Below, in pieces: positions 53,672 to 62,985 of a DNA stretch of 64,000 bases (the stretch's first letter is position 1; every line of letters begins with the position of its first letter). Both the position numbers and the translations under genes were made by a program. The notes under the pieces were generated by a model that did not search any database, was not told the origin of the DNA, and saw nothing but the letters and a program-made list of their open reading frames with translations. Origin of the DNA: Gluconobacter vitians (GTDB lineage Bacteria; Pseudomonadota; Alphaproteobacteria; Acetobacterales; Acetobacteraceae); contig NZ_JABCQG010000011.1 in assembly GCF_015244565.1 (NCBI RefSeq), forward strand, positions 1-64,000, given 5' to 3'.

Positions 53672-53797
53672 TTATCCGACAAGCGCATACAGGACTTCAT
53701 ATCCCACAAAGACGGCAACGGCCAGAAGCACGAGCAGAACAAGAAATCCGGGCCCGTTCTGAAGGGATTTCAGCATTTTGACTATCAACGCGGGCAT
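53672..53797 (-). CDS. 41-residue single-pass membrane protein
   Basis: A short frame found by reading the gap upstream of the HD gene. It has a basic N-terminus (PALIVKMLKSLQ), one strong TM helix (GFLVLLVLLAVAVFVGYEVLYALV) and a stop TAA. GGAA lies 8 nt before the ATG at 53797. It is in the same direction as the HD gene, 49 nt upstream. Small proteins of this shape are common and poorly annotated; I recognise no family. An internal Met at residue 8 could be the start. Confidence 0.5.
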   Translation of the reverse strand: MPALIVKMLKSLQNGPGFLVLLVLLAVAVFVGYEVLYALVG

Positions 53798-54004
53798 GAG
53801 ACATGTTCCGTAAAAAGAAGTTTGATCCACAAGCGCCAGTCAACGGGATCCCTGTTCATTCATAATCCTAGCATTTCCATCAGCCTTTCTGTTGGAATTT
53901 CTTTGCAAAATTCTGTGCTGTCATCCTCTGTTACGTTCTCTCCTTGAGAACACCATATTTGGCCCTGCATCTTAGAGCCTGAAATATTTTCGGTGGAGCT
54001 GTTC

Positions 54005-54223
54005 ATGAAGAAGATTGTTGCCCTGGTTCTCGGAGCCGGCCTTTCCCTGTCGCTTGCAGCCTGTGACGGCCCTTATGATGGACGCCGTGACGGCGGACAC
54101 CATCATCATCGCCACGACGACCGGGGTTATGGCGGTCAGAATATGGGTGGTCCTGGCATGAACGGTGGAGGCATGAACGGGCAGGGCATGAATGGCGGTC
54201 CGGGACGTCAGGGCGGCTGGTAA
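54005..54223 (+). CDS. Small His/Gly/Met-rich lipoprotein
   Basis: A 72-residue precursor. The signal peptide ends in a lipobox LAAC (~17-20). The mature 52 residues contain HHHHRHD (~32-38) and repeats of GMNG (GPGMNGGGMNGQGMNGGPG), with many Gly and Asn. His and Met repeats suggest periplasmic copper, nickel or zinc binding, which is inference from composition only. The start at 54005 (MKKIVALVL) is preferred to 53993. A 10-bp hairpin follows. No metal transporter adjoins, but cysG lies downstream. Confidence 0.72.
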   Translation: MKKIVALVLGAGLSLSLAACDGPYDGRRDGGHHHHRHDDRGYGGQNMGGPGMNGGGMNGQGMNGGPGRQGGW

Positions 54224-54235
54224 CAGCCCCTGCCG

Positions 54236-54262
54236 GGACGCGCCCGTTCAAAGGGCGCGTCC
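54236..54262 (+). terminator. Hairpin after the His-rich lipoprotein gene
   Basis: Perfect 10-bp arms GGACGCGCCC/GGGCGCGTCC with a 7-nt loop. No U-tract follows, so it is either a weak terminator or an mRNA-stabilising end. Confidence 0.55.
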
Positions 54263-54370
54263 TGACTCTGATGGGAGTGGGGCGGTCCGGATTTGACGTT
54301 CAGGCCTGACTGCCGCTGAATGCAGTTCTGCACTCTGCCAGGCCCCTCTCATCCGGACATCCACACCTCG

Positions 54371-55792
54371 ATGACTGCACCGCGCTCGCCTTCCAGCCCG
54401 GACTCTTCTCCGGAGACAGGCTGGTTTCCCATTTCCATCCGGCTTTCCGGTGCTCGCGTCCTGCTGGTGGGTGGAGGAGAAATTGCGCTCAACAAAGGGC
54501 GTCTTCTGCTTGATCACGGTGCGCGGATCGATGTTCTGGCCGAGCAACTGCATCCGGTCGTTCAGGGATGGGTTGAGGCAGGTCTGGTTCACCATATTGG
54601 CGGCCGGGCGGATGAGCACACCCTGCGGACCTGTCTGCCGGGTTGCCGACTGGTTTACGCTGCGACGGATAGCCGGGACACCAACCGGCAGGTGGCAGCC
54701 ATTGCCGATGAACTGAACATTCCCGTCTGCGCAGTGGATGATCCCCAGCCTTCAAGCTTTATCACACCCGCGCAGGTGCGCCGGGGCGGGGTGAGGGTGG
54801 CTGTTTCTACAGGCGGGGCCGCCCCGGTCCTTGCCCGTCATATGCGCGAACAGATCGAAACACTTCTGCCGGAAGGCACGGGTCGTCTGGCTGCTTATAT
54901 GCAATCGCGGCGCGCGCTGGTGTCAGGACGCTATCCCGAGGTTCAGGACCGCAAGCGCATCTGGGAAGATTTTCTCGATGGCCCCGGCGCGGAAGTCGCG
55001 CGATCCGGTGACGAGAGCCGGGCCGATGCGTATCTGCAGGCGCTTCTGGACGCGCCCCGCAAAACGGGAGAAGTCTGGCTTGTCGGGGCGGGGCCCGGTG
55101 ATCCGGACCTTCTGACGCTCAAGGCGCTGCGTCTGATGCAGAATGCTGATTCCGTTCTCTACGACAACCTGCTCTCGCCAGCCCTGCTGGATATGGTCCG
55201 CCGTGATGCTGAACTCGTCTTTGTCGGCAAGCAGCGGGACCGTCATGCCCTGCCGCAGGATGAGATCAACCGTGAAATGATCCGTCGCGCGCAGGCTGGC
55301 GAGCGTGTTCTGCGGCTCAAGGGGGGCGATCCGTTCATCTTCGGTCGTGGCGGTGAGGAAATCGAGGCGCTGGTTGAGGCCGGTGTTGCCTTTCGTCTGG
55401 TGCCGGGCATTTCAGCAGCCAATGGATGCGCTGCGTGCTCCGGTATTCCCCTGACGCATCGTGACTGCGCGCAGGCCTGCCTGTTCGTGACCGGCCATGC
55501 GAAGGCGGATGGCGTGCTGGACCTGCCATGGGACGATATGGCTGACCGCCGTCAGACCGTCGTAATCTATATGGGTATCTCGACCCTGCCGCAGCTTGCC
55601 GCCGGGCTGATGGGCAAAGGACTGCCCGCAGACTGGCCGGTGGCAATCGTCGAGCGTGGAACACAGCCGGGTCAGCGTGTCTTCACCGGAACGCTGGAGA
55701 CGATTGCCGGACAGGCCGCCGAGGCGCAGGTGAAGTCACCCGCACTGGTGATCGTCGGGAAGGTGGTCCGGCACCGTGTGATCTCACCGTGA
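54371..55792 (+). CDS. cysG: Siroheme synthase (trifunctional CysG)
   Basis: A 473-residue fusion. The N-terminal NAD-dependent precorrin-2 dehydrogenase/ferrochelatase has the motif VLLVGGGEIALNKGRLLL (~33-50), the YAATDSRDTNRQ segment and the catalytic-type Asp in CAVDDPQPSSF (~122-132). The C-terminal uroporphyrinogen III methyltransferase has VGAGPGDPDLLTLKAL (~240-255), FVGKQ and LKGGDPFIFGRGGEE (~318-332). It makes siroheme for sulfite/nitrite reductase. Start ATG 54371 gives the family length. Monocistronic as far as visible. Confidence 0.95.
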   Translation: MTAPRSPSSPDSSPETGWFPISIRLSGARVLLVGGGEIALNKGRLLLDHGARIDVLAEQLHPVVQGWVEAGLVHHIGGRADEHTLRTCLPGCRLVYAATDSRDTNRQVAAIADELNIPVCAVDDPQPSSFITPAQVRRGGVRVAVSTGGAAPVLARHMREQIETLLPEGTGRLAAYMQSRRALVSGRYPEVQDRKRIWEDFLDGPGAEVARSGDESRADAYLQALLDAPRKTGEVWLVGAGPGDPDLLTLKALRLMQNADSVLYDNLLSPALLDMVRRDAELVFVGKQRDRHALPQDEINREMIRRAQAGERVLRLKGGDPFIFGRGGEEIEALVEAGVAFRLVPGISAANGCAACSGIPLTHRDCAQACLFVTGHAKADGVLDLPWDDMADRRQTVVIYMGISTLPQLAAGLMGKGLPADWPVAIVERGTQPGQRVFTGTLETIAGQAAEAQVKSPALVIVGKVVRHRVISP

Positions 55793-55944
55793 CCTGACGT
55801 GTTCTGCATGGCAGGAAGACCGGCTCTCTCAGCCATGCTTTCAGTGCATATCCCTCTTTACGTTCCCGCGGGTTGCCCGCATGCGTCCGGGCCTGTGAAA
55901 CTCCTGCTCTTTCAGTCACATCGCGATCCAATCACCGAGGTCCC

Positions 55945-56901
55945 ATGACCACACTTGCGTCCATTATCGTCTCGATTGCAGAGGAAATGCGCACGGCCTC
56001 CGAACGTGGGGCCGTCGCCAATTACATTCCTCCGCTTGCCCGGGTGGATCTGGACCGGTTTGGCATGGCAGTTGTCGGCATGGACGGGGCGACCCATACA
56101 GTCGGGGATGCGGAAGTCCCATTCTCGGTCCAGAGCGTCTCCAAGGTGTTCAGCCTGAGTATGGCGCTCAATACGATGGGTGAAGAACTATGGGGCCGGG
56201 TGCGTCAGGAGCCTTCGGGCAGCGCCTTCAATTCCATCGTCCAGCTCGAAAACGAGCATGGCATTCCGCGCAATCCGTTCATCAATGCGGGCGCCATCGT
56301 TATCGCTGATATTCTGGTCTCACGTTATGGCCGCGAGAACGCCCAGACGCGCCTGCTGGAGTTCCTACGTCCGCTTGTGAGTGATCCTGCTTCAATCGAC
56401 ATCGACACGGACGTCGCCCGTCAGGAGCGCGCAACCGGTTTTCGCAACATGGCGCTTGCAAACTACATGCGGACCTTCGGCAATATCCGCAACGTGGTCG
56501 AGGACACGCTGGATTTCTATTTCTATCAATGCGCGCTGACCATGAGCTGCCACCAGCTGGCGCAGGTCGGGACCTATCTGATGACGGGCGGCCGTAATCC
56601 GCTTACGGGCGAACGCGTCATGTCCGAGCGCAATGCCCAGACGATCCTCGCGCTGATGATGATGTGCGGCCATTATGATGGCTCAGGCGCTTTCGCCATC
56701 CGCGTGGGCCTGCCTGGAAAATCCGGCGTGGGCGGAGGTATTCTGGCGGTCGCGCCGGGTGTTGCGTCCATTGCTGTGTGGTCGCCGGGGCTGAATGCGA
56801 AGGGTAACTCCCTGCTGGGGACACGCGCGCTGGAACGGCTTGTGCAGCATACGGGTTGGTCGGTTTTCCGGGCCAACCCGTGGGTCGCCAACCCGACCTG
56901 A
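55945..56901 (+). CDS. glsA: Glutaminase A
   Basis: A 318-residue serine-dependent beta-lactamase-fold glutaminase that converts glutamine to glutamate and ammonia. The active-site Ser-x-x-Lys is in [13 protein letters not shown] (~61-73). [10 protein letters not shown] (~109-118), [19 protein letters not shown] (~190-208) and [12 protein letters not shown] (~257-268) are family motifs. The ATG at 55945 has CGAGG upstream; the longer frame adds non-conserved residues. It converges with mntH, with stop codons 3 nt apart. Confidence 0.95.
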   Translation: MTTLASIIVSIAEEMRTASERGAVANYIPPLARVDLDRFGMAVVGMDGATHTVGDAEVPFSVQSVSKVFSLSMALNTMGEELWGRVRQEPSGSAFNSIVQLENEHGIPRNPFINAGAIVIADILVSRYGRENAQTRLLEFLRPLVSDPASIDIDTDVARQERATGFRNMALANYMRTFGNIRNVVEDTLDFYFYQCALTMSCHQLAQVGTYLMTGGRNPLTGERVMSERNAQTILALMMMCGHYDGSGAFAIRVGLPGKSGVGGGILAVAPGVASIAVWSPGLNAKGNSLLGTRALERLVQHTGWSVFRANPWVANPT

Positions 56902-56904
56902 CGC

Positions 56905-58257
56905 TCAGCCTGCCAGCGTGTCGTAAAGCAGCTTGAAGTTCAGCAGCAGGATCAGTCCCGCCACGAACCATGACAGGACACGGACGGGTGCGGAAATCAC
57001 AAACTCGCCCATCGTTCTGCGATCCGAGACGAACATGACCAGCGGGATGACGGCAAATGGCAGTTGCAGCGACAGGATAACCTGGCTGGCCATCAGCAGA
57101 TCGCCCACGCCCCGGTTGCCATAGATCAGCGTGACGATTGCGACGGGCACGATGGCCAGTCCGCGGGTCAGAAGCCGTCTGGCCCAGTGCGGGATGCGGA
57201 GGTGCAGGAAGCCCTCCATGATGATCTGCCCGGCCAGCGTGCCGGTGATCGTCGAGTTCGTGCCTGCCGCCAGAAGGGCCAGCGCGAAGAGCGTGGAGGC
57301 CATGCCCAGCCCGAGGATCGGGGAGAGCAGCCTGTAGGCATCCTGGATTTCCGCGACGTCCTGATGGCCGGAAGTGTGGAATGCCGCTGCCGCCACGATC
57401 AGGATGGCCGCATTGATAAATAGTGCCAGCGTCAGGGCAATCGTGCTGTCCCAGGTCGTCCAGCGGATCGCATCACGGCGGCCAGCCGGCGTGCGTTCAT
57501 AGGCGCGGGTCTGTACGATCGAGGAATGCAGATACAGGTTATGCGGCATGACGGTCGCGCCGATGATGCCGATGGCGACATAGAGCATTCCCGGCGTCGT
57601 CACGATCTTCGGATCAGGGAGGAGCCCGGCCAGAACGCTGTGCACGGGGGGGGCTGCAGCGACGAGCTGGATGCCGAAACACAGCGCGATAATGCCTAAA
57701 AGCGCGATCACGAAGGCTTCCAGATACCGGAAGCCCCGGTTCATCAGCAGCAGGACGATCAGCGCATCCAGAATGGAGAGCAGCGCGCCGCCCAGAAGAG
57801 GCAGTCCGAACAGAAGCTGAAGCGCGACCGCCGTGCCGATCACTTCCGCCAGATCACAGGCGATGATGGCCAGTTCACAGGCCAGCCACAGTACGATGTT
57901 CACTCGCGGCGAAAAATGATCCCGGCACGCCTGTGCCAGATCACGTCCCGTCGCAATCCCGAGGCGGGCGGAAAGCGCTTGAAGCAGGATCGCCATCAGG
58001 TTCGACAGCATGATGACGCAGAGCAGCGTATAGCCGTAGCGCGAGCCGCCCTGCAGGTCCGTGGCCCAGTTGCCCGGGTCCATATACCCGACCGACACCA
58101 TGAAGCCCGGCCCGACAAAGGCCAGAAAGCGTCTGATCCAGGACGCATCAGCCCCCGGCACATGAATGCTGGAGAAGGCATCGGGCAGACTTTGCCGCAT
58201 ATCCGGGGACGTCCGGGACTCCACGGGTGGAGTGCTGGGAGTGGTGGAATCTGACAT
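56905..58257 (-). CDS. mntH: Nramp-family Mn(II)/Fe(II) transporter
   Basis: A 450-residue inner membrane proton-coupled metal importer. The metal-binding TM1 motif [12 protein letters not shown] (~59-70) and the TM6 [10 protein letters not shown] motif (~214-223) are intact, and there are eleven hydrophobic helices. The Met at 58257 starts after a TTG-initiated extension. It is divergent from mntR over a 168-nt region with a palindrome that is probably the MntR operator. Manganese import links to oxidative-stress defence in an aerobic acetic acid bacterium. Confidence 0.95.
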   Translation of the reverse strand: MSDSTTPSTPPVESRTSPDMRQSLPDAFSSIHVPGADASWIRRFLAFVGPGFMVSVGYMDPGNWATDLQGGSRYGYTLLCVIMLSNLMAILLQALSARLGIATGRDLAQACRDHFSPRVNIVLWLACELAIIACDLAEVIGTAVALQLLFGLPLLGGALLSILDALIVLLLMNRGFRYLEAFVIALLGIIALCFGIQLVAAAPPVHSVLAGLLPDPKIVTTPGMLYVAIGIIGATVMPHNLYLHSSIVQTRAYERTPAGRRDAIRWTTWDSTIALTLALFINAAILIVAAAAFHTSGHQDVAEIQDAYRLLSPILGLGMASTLFALALLAAGTNSTITGTLAGQIIMEGFLHLRIPHWARRLLTRGLAIVPVAIVTLIYGNRGVGDLLMASQVILSLQLPFAVIPLVMFVSDRRTMGEFVISAPVRVLSWFVAGLILLLNFKLLYDTLAG

Positions 58258-58291
58258 CAGGAAAACATCCAATCCCATCCATGGTGAATAT

Positions 58292-58308
58292 TCAATATGC
58301 TATATTGA
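58292..58308. promoter_or_regulatory. Palindromic operator candidate between mntH and mntR
   Basis: TCAATAT-GCT-ATATTGA is a perfect 7-bp inverted repeat with a 3-nt centre. It lies 35 nt upstream of mntH and 118 nt upstream of mntR. AT-rich palindromes of this size are typical of MntR/DtxR sites. The assignment rests on position and symmetry, not on a matched consensus. Confidence 0.6.
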
Positions 58309-58425
58309 TGAGCATGTTGAAAAAGACGCGATCTGGAAAAACGTGATCATTCGGACTGGCGGAAAATGCAGGAATGTTTTATTCCGCCGCGAATATTGTT
58401 TTCCCTATGGAGGCACAGGACGGGA

Positions 58426-58917
58426 ATGGACCGGAAAAGACGTCTGAAAAATGCGGCGCCCAAAGAGACGCTGCCTGATGTCGAAACCCATTCCGAAGGC
58501 TTCCGTGCCAATCGGGCGGCGCGACGCAATGTGCTGGTCGAAGACTATGTGGAGCTGATTTCGGACCTGCTGTCAGAAGGGCAGGAGGCCCGGCAGGTGG
58601 ATATTGCCGGGCGTCTGGGCGTCTCACAGCCGACAGTAGCGAAGATGCTGGCTCGTCTTGCGACAGAAGGGTATGTCACGCAGAAGCCTTATCGGGGCGT
58701 TTTCCTGACACCGGCCGGTCAGGATATGGCCGACAGGGCGCGACACCGGCACCGGATCGTGGAGGCATTTCTGCTCGCGCTGGGCGTGAGCGAGGAAAAT
58801 GCCCGCGTTGATGCCGAAGGTGTGGAGCACTATGTCGGGAGCGAAACCCTGAACCTGTTCGAAAAAGCGATCGAGGGCGGACTGAAACAGTTCATGCAGG
58901 CGTTACACAACGCCTGA
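58426..58917 (+). CDS. mntR: Manganese-responsive DtxR-family regulator
   Basis: A 163-residue repressor. The N-terminal winged helix has a helix-turn-helix in RQVDIAGRLGVSQPTVAKMLARLATEGYV (~52-80) with the wing after it. The dimerisation domain starts HRHRIVEAFLLALGV and includes DAEGVEHYVGSET, which supplies Mn-binding His/Glu residues as in E. coli MntR. The ATG at 58426 is preceded by GGAGGCACAGGA. Divergent from mntH, so the most likely target is mntH itself. It converges with the DeoR-family regulator 9 nt away. Confidence 0.92.
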   Translation: MDRKRRLKNAAPKETLPDVETHSEGFRANRAARRNVLVEDYVELISDLLSEGQEARQVDIAGRLGVSQPTVAKMLARLATEGYVTQKPYRGVFLTPAGQDMADRARHRHRIVEAFLLALGVSEENARVDAEGVEHYVGSETLNLFEKAIEGGLKQFMQALHNA

Positions 58918-58926
58918 CCCCGGGAT

Positions 58927-59745
58927 TCAGGTGCAGATTTCGAGCTTCACGTCGTCCTGTATCAGCGCCTTGGCGATGGATGGTTTGAGTTGCGAGTCTG
59001 TCAGGACGCGGTCGAATTCCGTCAGTGATGCCAGACGGTGCAGACCGCCCTTGCGGAACTTCGTGCTGTCCACCAGCAGAACGCACTGATCCGCGATATC
59101 CATCATGGCCCGCTTGACCTTCACAACGTCCTGATCGTTCTGGAACGCGGTGGCGTTGTGGATGATGGATGTCGAGAGGAACATCATGTTCGCCCGCAGC
59201 GACTGCGCCGCCTGTTCGCAGACCAGACCGAAGAAGGCATTGCGCGGCGGGTTGTAGTCGCCGCCAAGGCAGATCAGCTTCAGGTTGGGATAGGGCGAGA
59301 GCGCCTGAATTACCCCAACGGCATTCGTGATGATCGTCAGCGGTGCGAGGGTAGGCAACAGGGGCAGCATTGCCGCGACGGTGGTGGAGTCATCCAGAAC
59401 CAGAACCTGTTCGGGCTGGATCAGCGAGATGGCCCGCTGGATGATGGCGTCCTTGAGATCCGTGGCGCGCGAGCGGCGGAAATTGACGGTTTTCTGCGTC
59501 GTAACCTTGTTGCGCAGAACGATGCTGCCATGCAGCTTGTCGATCAGGCCCTGCTGGACCAGCGCATGCGCATCGCGATGGATCGTCATGCGGCTGACAT
59601 CGAAACGCTCGGCCAGACCTTCGATCGTCGCACTGCCAGTTTCGAGAAGAACGTCGAGGATCTGTTTCTGGCGGGCCGTATTATCCCGCCGCTTTGAACC
59701 CTGCGGTGCGGCGGTAGCGACTACGGAGCCCGAACCATCAGTCAT
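58927..59745 (-). CDS. DeoR/GlpR-family transcriptional regulator
   Basis: A 272-residue regulator. The N-terminal winged helix (~24-75) has IEGLAERFDVSRMTIHRDAHALVQQGLI, where the family usually has RRD; the second Arg position here is His. The C-terminal sugar-phosphate-sensing domain contains VLVLDDSTTVAAMLPLL (~115-131), TNAVGV, CLGGDYNPPRNAFFG and LVDSTKFRKGG. GlpR-type proteins respond to glycerol or sugar phosphates. No glp genes are in the window, and mqo lies 121 nt downstream on the minus strand side, so the regulon is unknown. An N-terminal ~20-residue extension is present. Confidence 0.85.
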   Translation of the reverse strand: MTDGSGSVVATAAPQGSKRRDNTARQKQILDVLLETGSATIEGLAERFDVSRMTIHRDAHALVQQGLIDKLHGSIVLRNKVTTQKTVNFRRSRATDLKDAIIQRAISLIQPEQVLVLDDSTTVAAMLPLLPTLAPLTIITNAVGVIQALSPYPNLKLICLGGDYNPPRNAFFGLVCEQAAQSLRANMMFLSTSIIHNATAFQNDQDVVKVKRAMMDIADQCVLLVDSTKFRKGGLHRLASLTEFDRVLTDSQLKPSIAKALIQDDVKLEICT

Positions 59746-59866
59746 GTCTCAAATCGATTCCTGAGCCTGAATACAAACAGATAAATGTAAAATCGCATCC
59801 ATCATAACAGGCCAGGGGCCGTCTGTAACGCCCGCTGGAGAGCATTCAGCCCCAAAAAGGTGATTA

Positions 59867-61366
59867 TCAGGTCGGTGTGGCAATCTTCAGGACCTGAGCC
59901 GTATCACGACGGAGCGTCGTGCAGGCCTGGGCGTCCTGCGTCAGATCGACGCCATAAGCAGGGAAAACCTGCCGCAGACGGGGCAGCCAGTCGCTCTCCA
60001 CAAGGCGCTCCGGAAAACAGCCCTGCACGACCTGAAGCGCTACGGACGCCGCAATGGACGCGCCGGGAGAAGCGCCCAGCACCGCGACGAGGGAACGATC
60101 GGCGTTTTTGACGAGTTCGGTACCGAAGCGGAGTTTTCCGTGCAGACCGCTGTCCGGCCGGATGATCTGCACCCGCTGCCCGGCCACGACCTTGCTCCAG
60201 TCCTCGGGGCGCGCGTTTGGATAAAAGTCCAGAAGGGCCCGGAAACGCGCCTCGTTGGTCTGGATGACCTGTTTTACGAGATAGTCCAGCAGGCCGAGAT
60301 TGTCTTTTCCGGCCATCAGGGCAGGGATGATGTTTTTCGGCGTGAGGGAGCGGAAATAATCCGTCCATGACCCGCTCTTGAGAAATTTCGTGGAGAACCC
60401 GGCATAGGGTCCGAACAGCAGACAGGATTTCCCGTCGATCACGCGGGTATCGAGATGCGGGACGGACATGGGCGGGGAGCCGACGGGCGCCTTGCCGTAA
60501 ACCTTGGCGTGATGCTGGCGGGTGATGGCTAGATCGGTGCAGCGCAGCCAGAGCCCGCTGACCGGGAAGCCAGCATAATACGCTGCTTCTGGGATGCCGG
60601 ATGCCTGAAGAAGCGGCAGGGCATTACCGCCCGCACCGATGAACACGAAGCGCGTCAGGACCGTTGTGGCGTGACCGCTTTCGGTGTCCGTTGCCGTAAC
60701 GCGCCAGCGGCCGTCCTTGGTGCGCGTCAGATCCGTGACGCGATGGTTATAGTGGATGGAGACGTTGCCGTCGGTCCTGAGCGATGCGGTCAGGGCGTGG
60801 GTCAGGGCCCCGAAATTGACGTCCGTGCCTTCCCTGATGCGCGTGGCCGCGACGGGCTGCGTCGTGTCACGGCCCGCCATGGCTAGGGGGGCCCATTGCG
60901 CGATGACCGCCTGATCATCGGTATATTCCATGTCGGCAAAGCAGTGATGGGCGACCATGGCCTCATAGCGGGCCTTGAGGAACGCCACATTCTCCGCACC
61001 CCAGACCAGACTGATATGCGGGCAGGGCTGAACGAACGCGGCCGGATCGGCAATGCGGCCTTCACGCACCCAGTGGGCCCAGAGCTGCCGGGAGAGATCG
61101 AATTCCGTATTGACGGCCAGCGCTTTGGAAATATCGACGCTGCCATCCGCGCGCTGGGGGGTGTAGTTCAGTTCGCAGTTGCCGGCATGCCCGGTCCCGG
61201 CATTGTTCCAGGCATAGGAGCTTTCCTGCCCGCAGTCGGAGAGGGTTTCGAACATCACCATCGAGAGCGACGGATCCAGCTCGCGCAGCAGGGCGGCAAG
61301 CGTGGAACTCATGATCCCGGCGCCGATCAGGACGATATCGGGGCAGAGGCTGGAGAGTGACGGCAT
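59867..61366 (-). CDS. mqo: Malate:quinone oxidoreductase
   Basis: A 499-residue FAD enzyme that oxidises malate and passes electrons to the quinone pool at the inner membrane. FAD binding is shown by VLIGAGIMSSTLAALLRELDP (~11-31) and the GTGHAGNCELNYTP segment (~57-70) is characteristic of Mqo. FIGAGGNALPLLQASGI (~237-253) and the C-terminal ASPGASIAASVALQVV are also conserved. It replaces NAD malate dehydrogenase in acetic acid bacteria. It lies 57 nt downstream of the D-lactate dehydrogenase-like gene and may be cotranscribed with it. Confidence 0.95.
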   Translation of the reverse strand: MPSLSSLCPDIVLIGAGIMSSTLAALLRELDPSLSMVMFETLSDCGQESSYAWNNAGTGHAGNCELNYTPQRADGSVDISKALAVNTEFDLSRQLWAHWVREGRIADPAAFVQPCPHISLVWGAENVAFLKARYEAMVAHHCFADMEYTDDQAVIAQWAPLAMAGRDTTQPVAATRIREGTDVNFGALTHALTASLRTDGNVSIHYNHRVTDLTRTKDGRWRVTATDTESGHATTVLTRFVFIGAGGNALPLLQASGIPEAAYYAGFPVSGLWLRCTDLAITRQHHAKVYGKAPVGSPPMSVPHLDTRVIDGKSCLLFGPYAGFSTKFLKSGSWTDYFRSLTPKNIIPALMAGKDNLGLLDYLVKQVIQTNEARFRALLDFYPNARPEDWSKVVAGQRVQIIRPDSGLHGKLRFGTELVKNADRSLVAVLGASPGASIAASVALQVVQGCFPERLVESDWLPRLRQVFPAYGVDLTQDAQACTTLRRDTAQVLKIATPT

Positions 61367-61423
61367 GATGCTGAAATCCGGCAGGGGCTGGAAAGAAAGG
61401 GGCGGGGAAAGATCCCCGAAAGC

Positions 61424-62842
61424 TCAACCCGTGTAAACAGGGCCGGGCGGCAGGAGCTTGCCGGGGTTGAGGATATGGTGCGGATCCATCGTGTTCTTCA
61501 GAGCGCGCATCACGCTGAGGCTTCCAGCCCCATGCTCGGTTTCCAGAAACTCCAGCTTGCCCATGCCGACACCATGTTCCCCGCTGCACGACCCGTTCAG
61601 AGACAGGGCGCGGGCCACGATCTTGCGGTCCAGATCCAGGGCCTGCTGATGGCCTTCGGGAGTGTCGTCCGTGATGATGAGCGTATGGAAATTGCCGTCG
61701 CCCACATGACCCAGAAGGGGTGCGCGCAGGCCAGATGCCTCGATATCGCGGTGCACGCCCTCGATCAGTTCGCCCAGACGGGAAATCGGGACGATGCAGT
61801 CCGTGGAAATGACGCGCGCACCCGGAACGATGGCCTTGGCCGCCCAGTAGGCGTCATGCCGCGCTTTCCACAGGCGGGTGCGGTCTTCGGGACTTTCGGC
61901 CCAGGCGAAACCAAGCCCGTTATTGCCGGATGCAATGGCTTCTGTCGTCTCGACCTGTTCCCGCACGGCTGCGGGTGAGCCCGTGAACTCGAAAAACAGC
62001 GTGGTCAGCGGCTGATATTCGTTCAGGCCGGAATACTGAATGGAAGCGGCCATCTGCACGCTATCCATCAGTTCCACGCGGGTGATGGGGATGCCGCACT
62101 GGATGATTTCCATGGCGGTCTGGATGGCGTCATGCAGGTTCTCGAACTGGCAGATCGCGGCTGAAACACTGTCCGGGCGCCCGTGCAGACGGAGCTGGAC
62201 TTCGGTGATGATCCCGAGCGTGCCTTCCGAGCCAACGAACAGGGATGTCAGATCGTAGCCAGTGGACGATTTGCGGACGCGGCCGCCAGTGCGGATGACT
62301 TCGCCGGTTGCGAGAACGACCGTCAGGCCGAGCACATTTTCCTTCATCGTGCCGTAGCGCACCGCGGCCGTGCCCGAAGCGCGTGTGGCGCACATGCCGC
62401 CGATCGTGGCTTCCCCGCCCGGATCGACCGGGAAGAACAGACCCGTATCGCGGATTTCAACATTCAGGGTCTGGCGCGTGATGCCGGCCTGGACCCGGCA
62501 GTCCAGATCCTCGGCGTTCAGTTCAACAATGGCGGTCATGCGGGACAGATCGAGGCTGATGGCCTGTTCGGGCGGTACGACATGGCCTTCGACCGACGTG
62601 CCAGCGCCGAACGCCACGACCGGAACGCGCCATTCATGGCAGTGTCGCAGGACGCTTGCGACATCCTGCGTACTTGCCGCAAACACCACCGCCTCGGGCA
62701 GGTTGGAGGCATTCATGGCCTCGCCGTGGCTGTGCTCTTCGCGAACGGACGGTGCCATGCTGATCCGCTCACCCATGACAGGCTGGAGGGCTTTGAGCAC
62801 GGCCTGAAGGCGGTCCGGAGCGGAGGCGGAAGAGGCGGTCAT
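61424..62842 (-). CDS. FAD-binding oxidoreductase of the D-lactate/glycolate dehydrogenase (GlcD) type
   Basis: About 472 residues from ATG 62842 (GGAACC upstream; ATG 62857 is also possible). The PCMH FAD domain has VVAFGAGTSVEGHVVP (~76-91), VDPGGEATIGGMCATRASGTAAVRYGTMKENVLGL (~140-175, in short motifs) and FVGSEGTLGIITEV (~204-217). The C-terminal GSCSGEHGVGMGK (~425-437) and DPHHILNPGK complete the family. It oxidises D-lactate or a related 2-hydroxyacid; G. oxydans has such an enzyme beside mqo (from memory). Likely respiratory, membrane-associated. Confidence 0.9.
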   Translation of the reverse strand: MTASSASAPDRLQAVLKALQPVMGERISMAPSVREEHSHGEAMNASNLPEAVVFAASTQDVASVLRHCHEWRVPVVAFGAGTSVEGHVVPPEQAISLDLSRMTAIVELNAEDLDCRVQAGITRQTLNVEIRDTGLFFPVDPGGEATIGGMCATRASGTAAVRYGTMKENVLGLTVVLATGEVIRTGGRVRKSSTGYDLTSLFVGSEGTLGIITEVQLRLHGRPDSVSAAICQFENLHDAIQTAMEIIQCGIPITRVELMDSVQMAASIQYSGLNEYQPLTTLFFEFTGSPAAVREQVETTEAIASGNNGLGFAWAESPEDRTRLWKARHDAYWAAKAIVPGARVISTDCIVPISRLGELIEGVHRDIEASGLRAPLLGHVGDGNFHTLIITDDTPEGHQQALDLDRKIVARALSLNGSCSGEHGVGMGKLEFLETEHGAGSLSVMRALKNTMDPHHILNPGKLLPPGPVYTG

Positions 62843-62985
62843 GACTGGTTCCGGCATGAAGAAAGGATGCTCTTCATAGGCCGGATCGAAGGTCCGGGAA
62901 ATATCTTCAGTTCGATATAGGGGTATAAAATGGAATAATCTGTCGGCAAATGAATGCACGATGCAAGATCAGATATTATCCGTGA

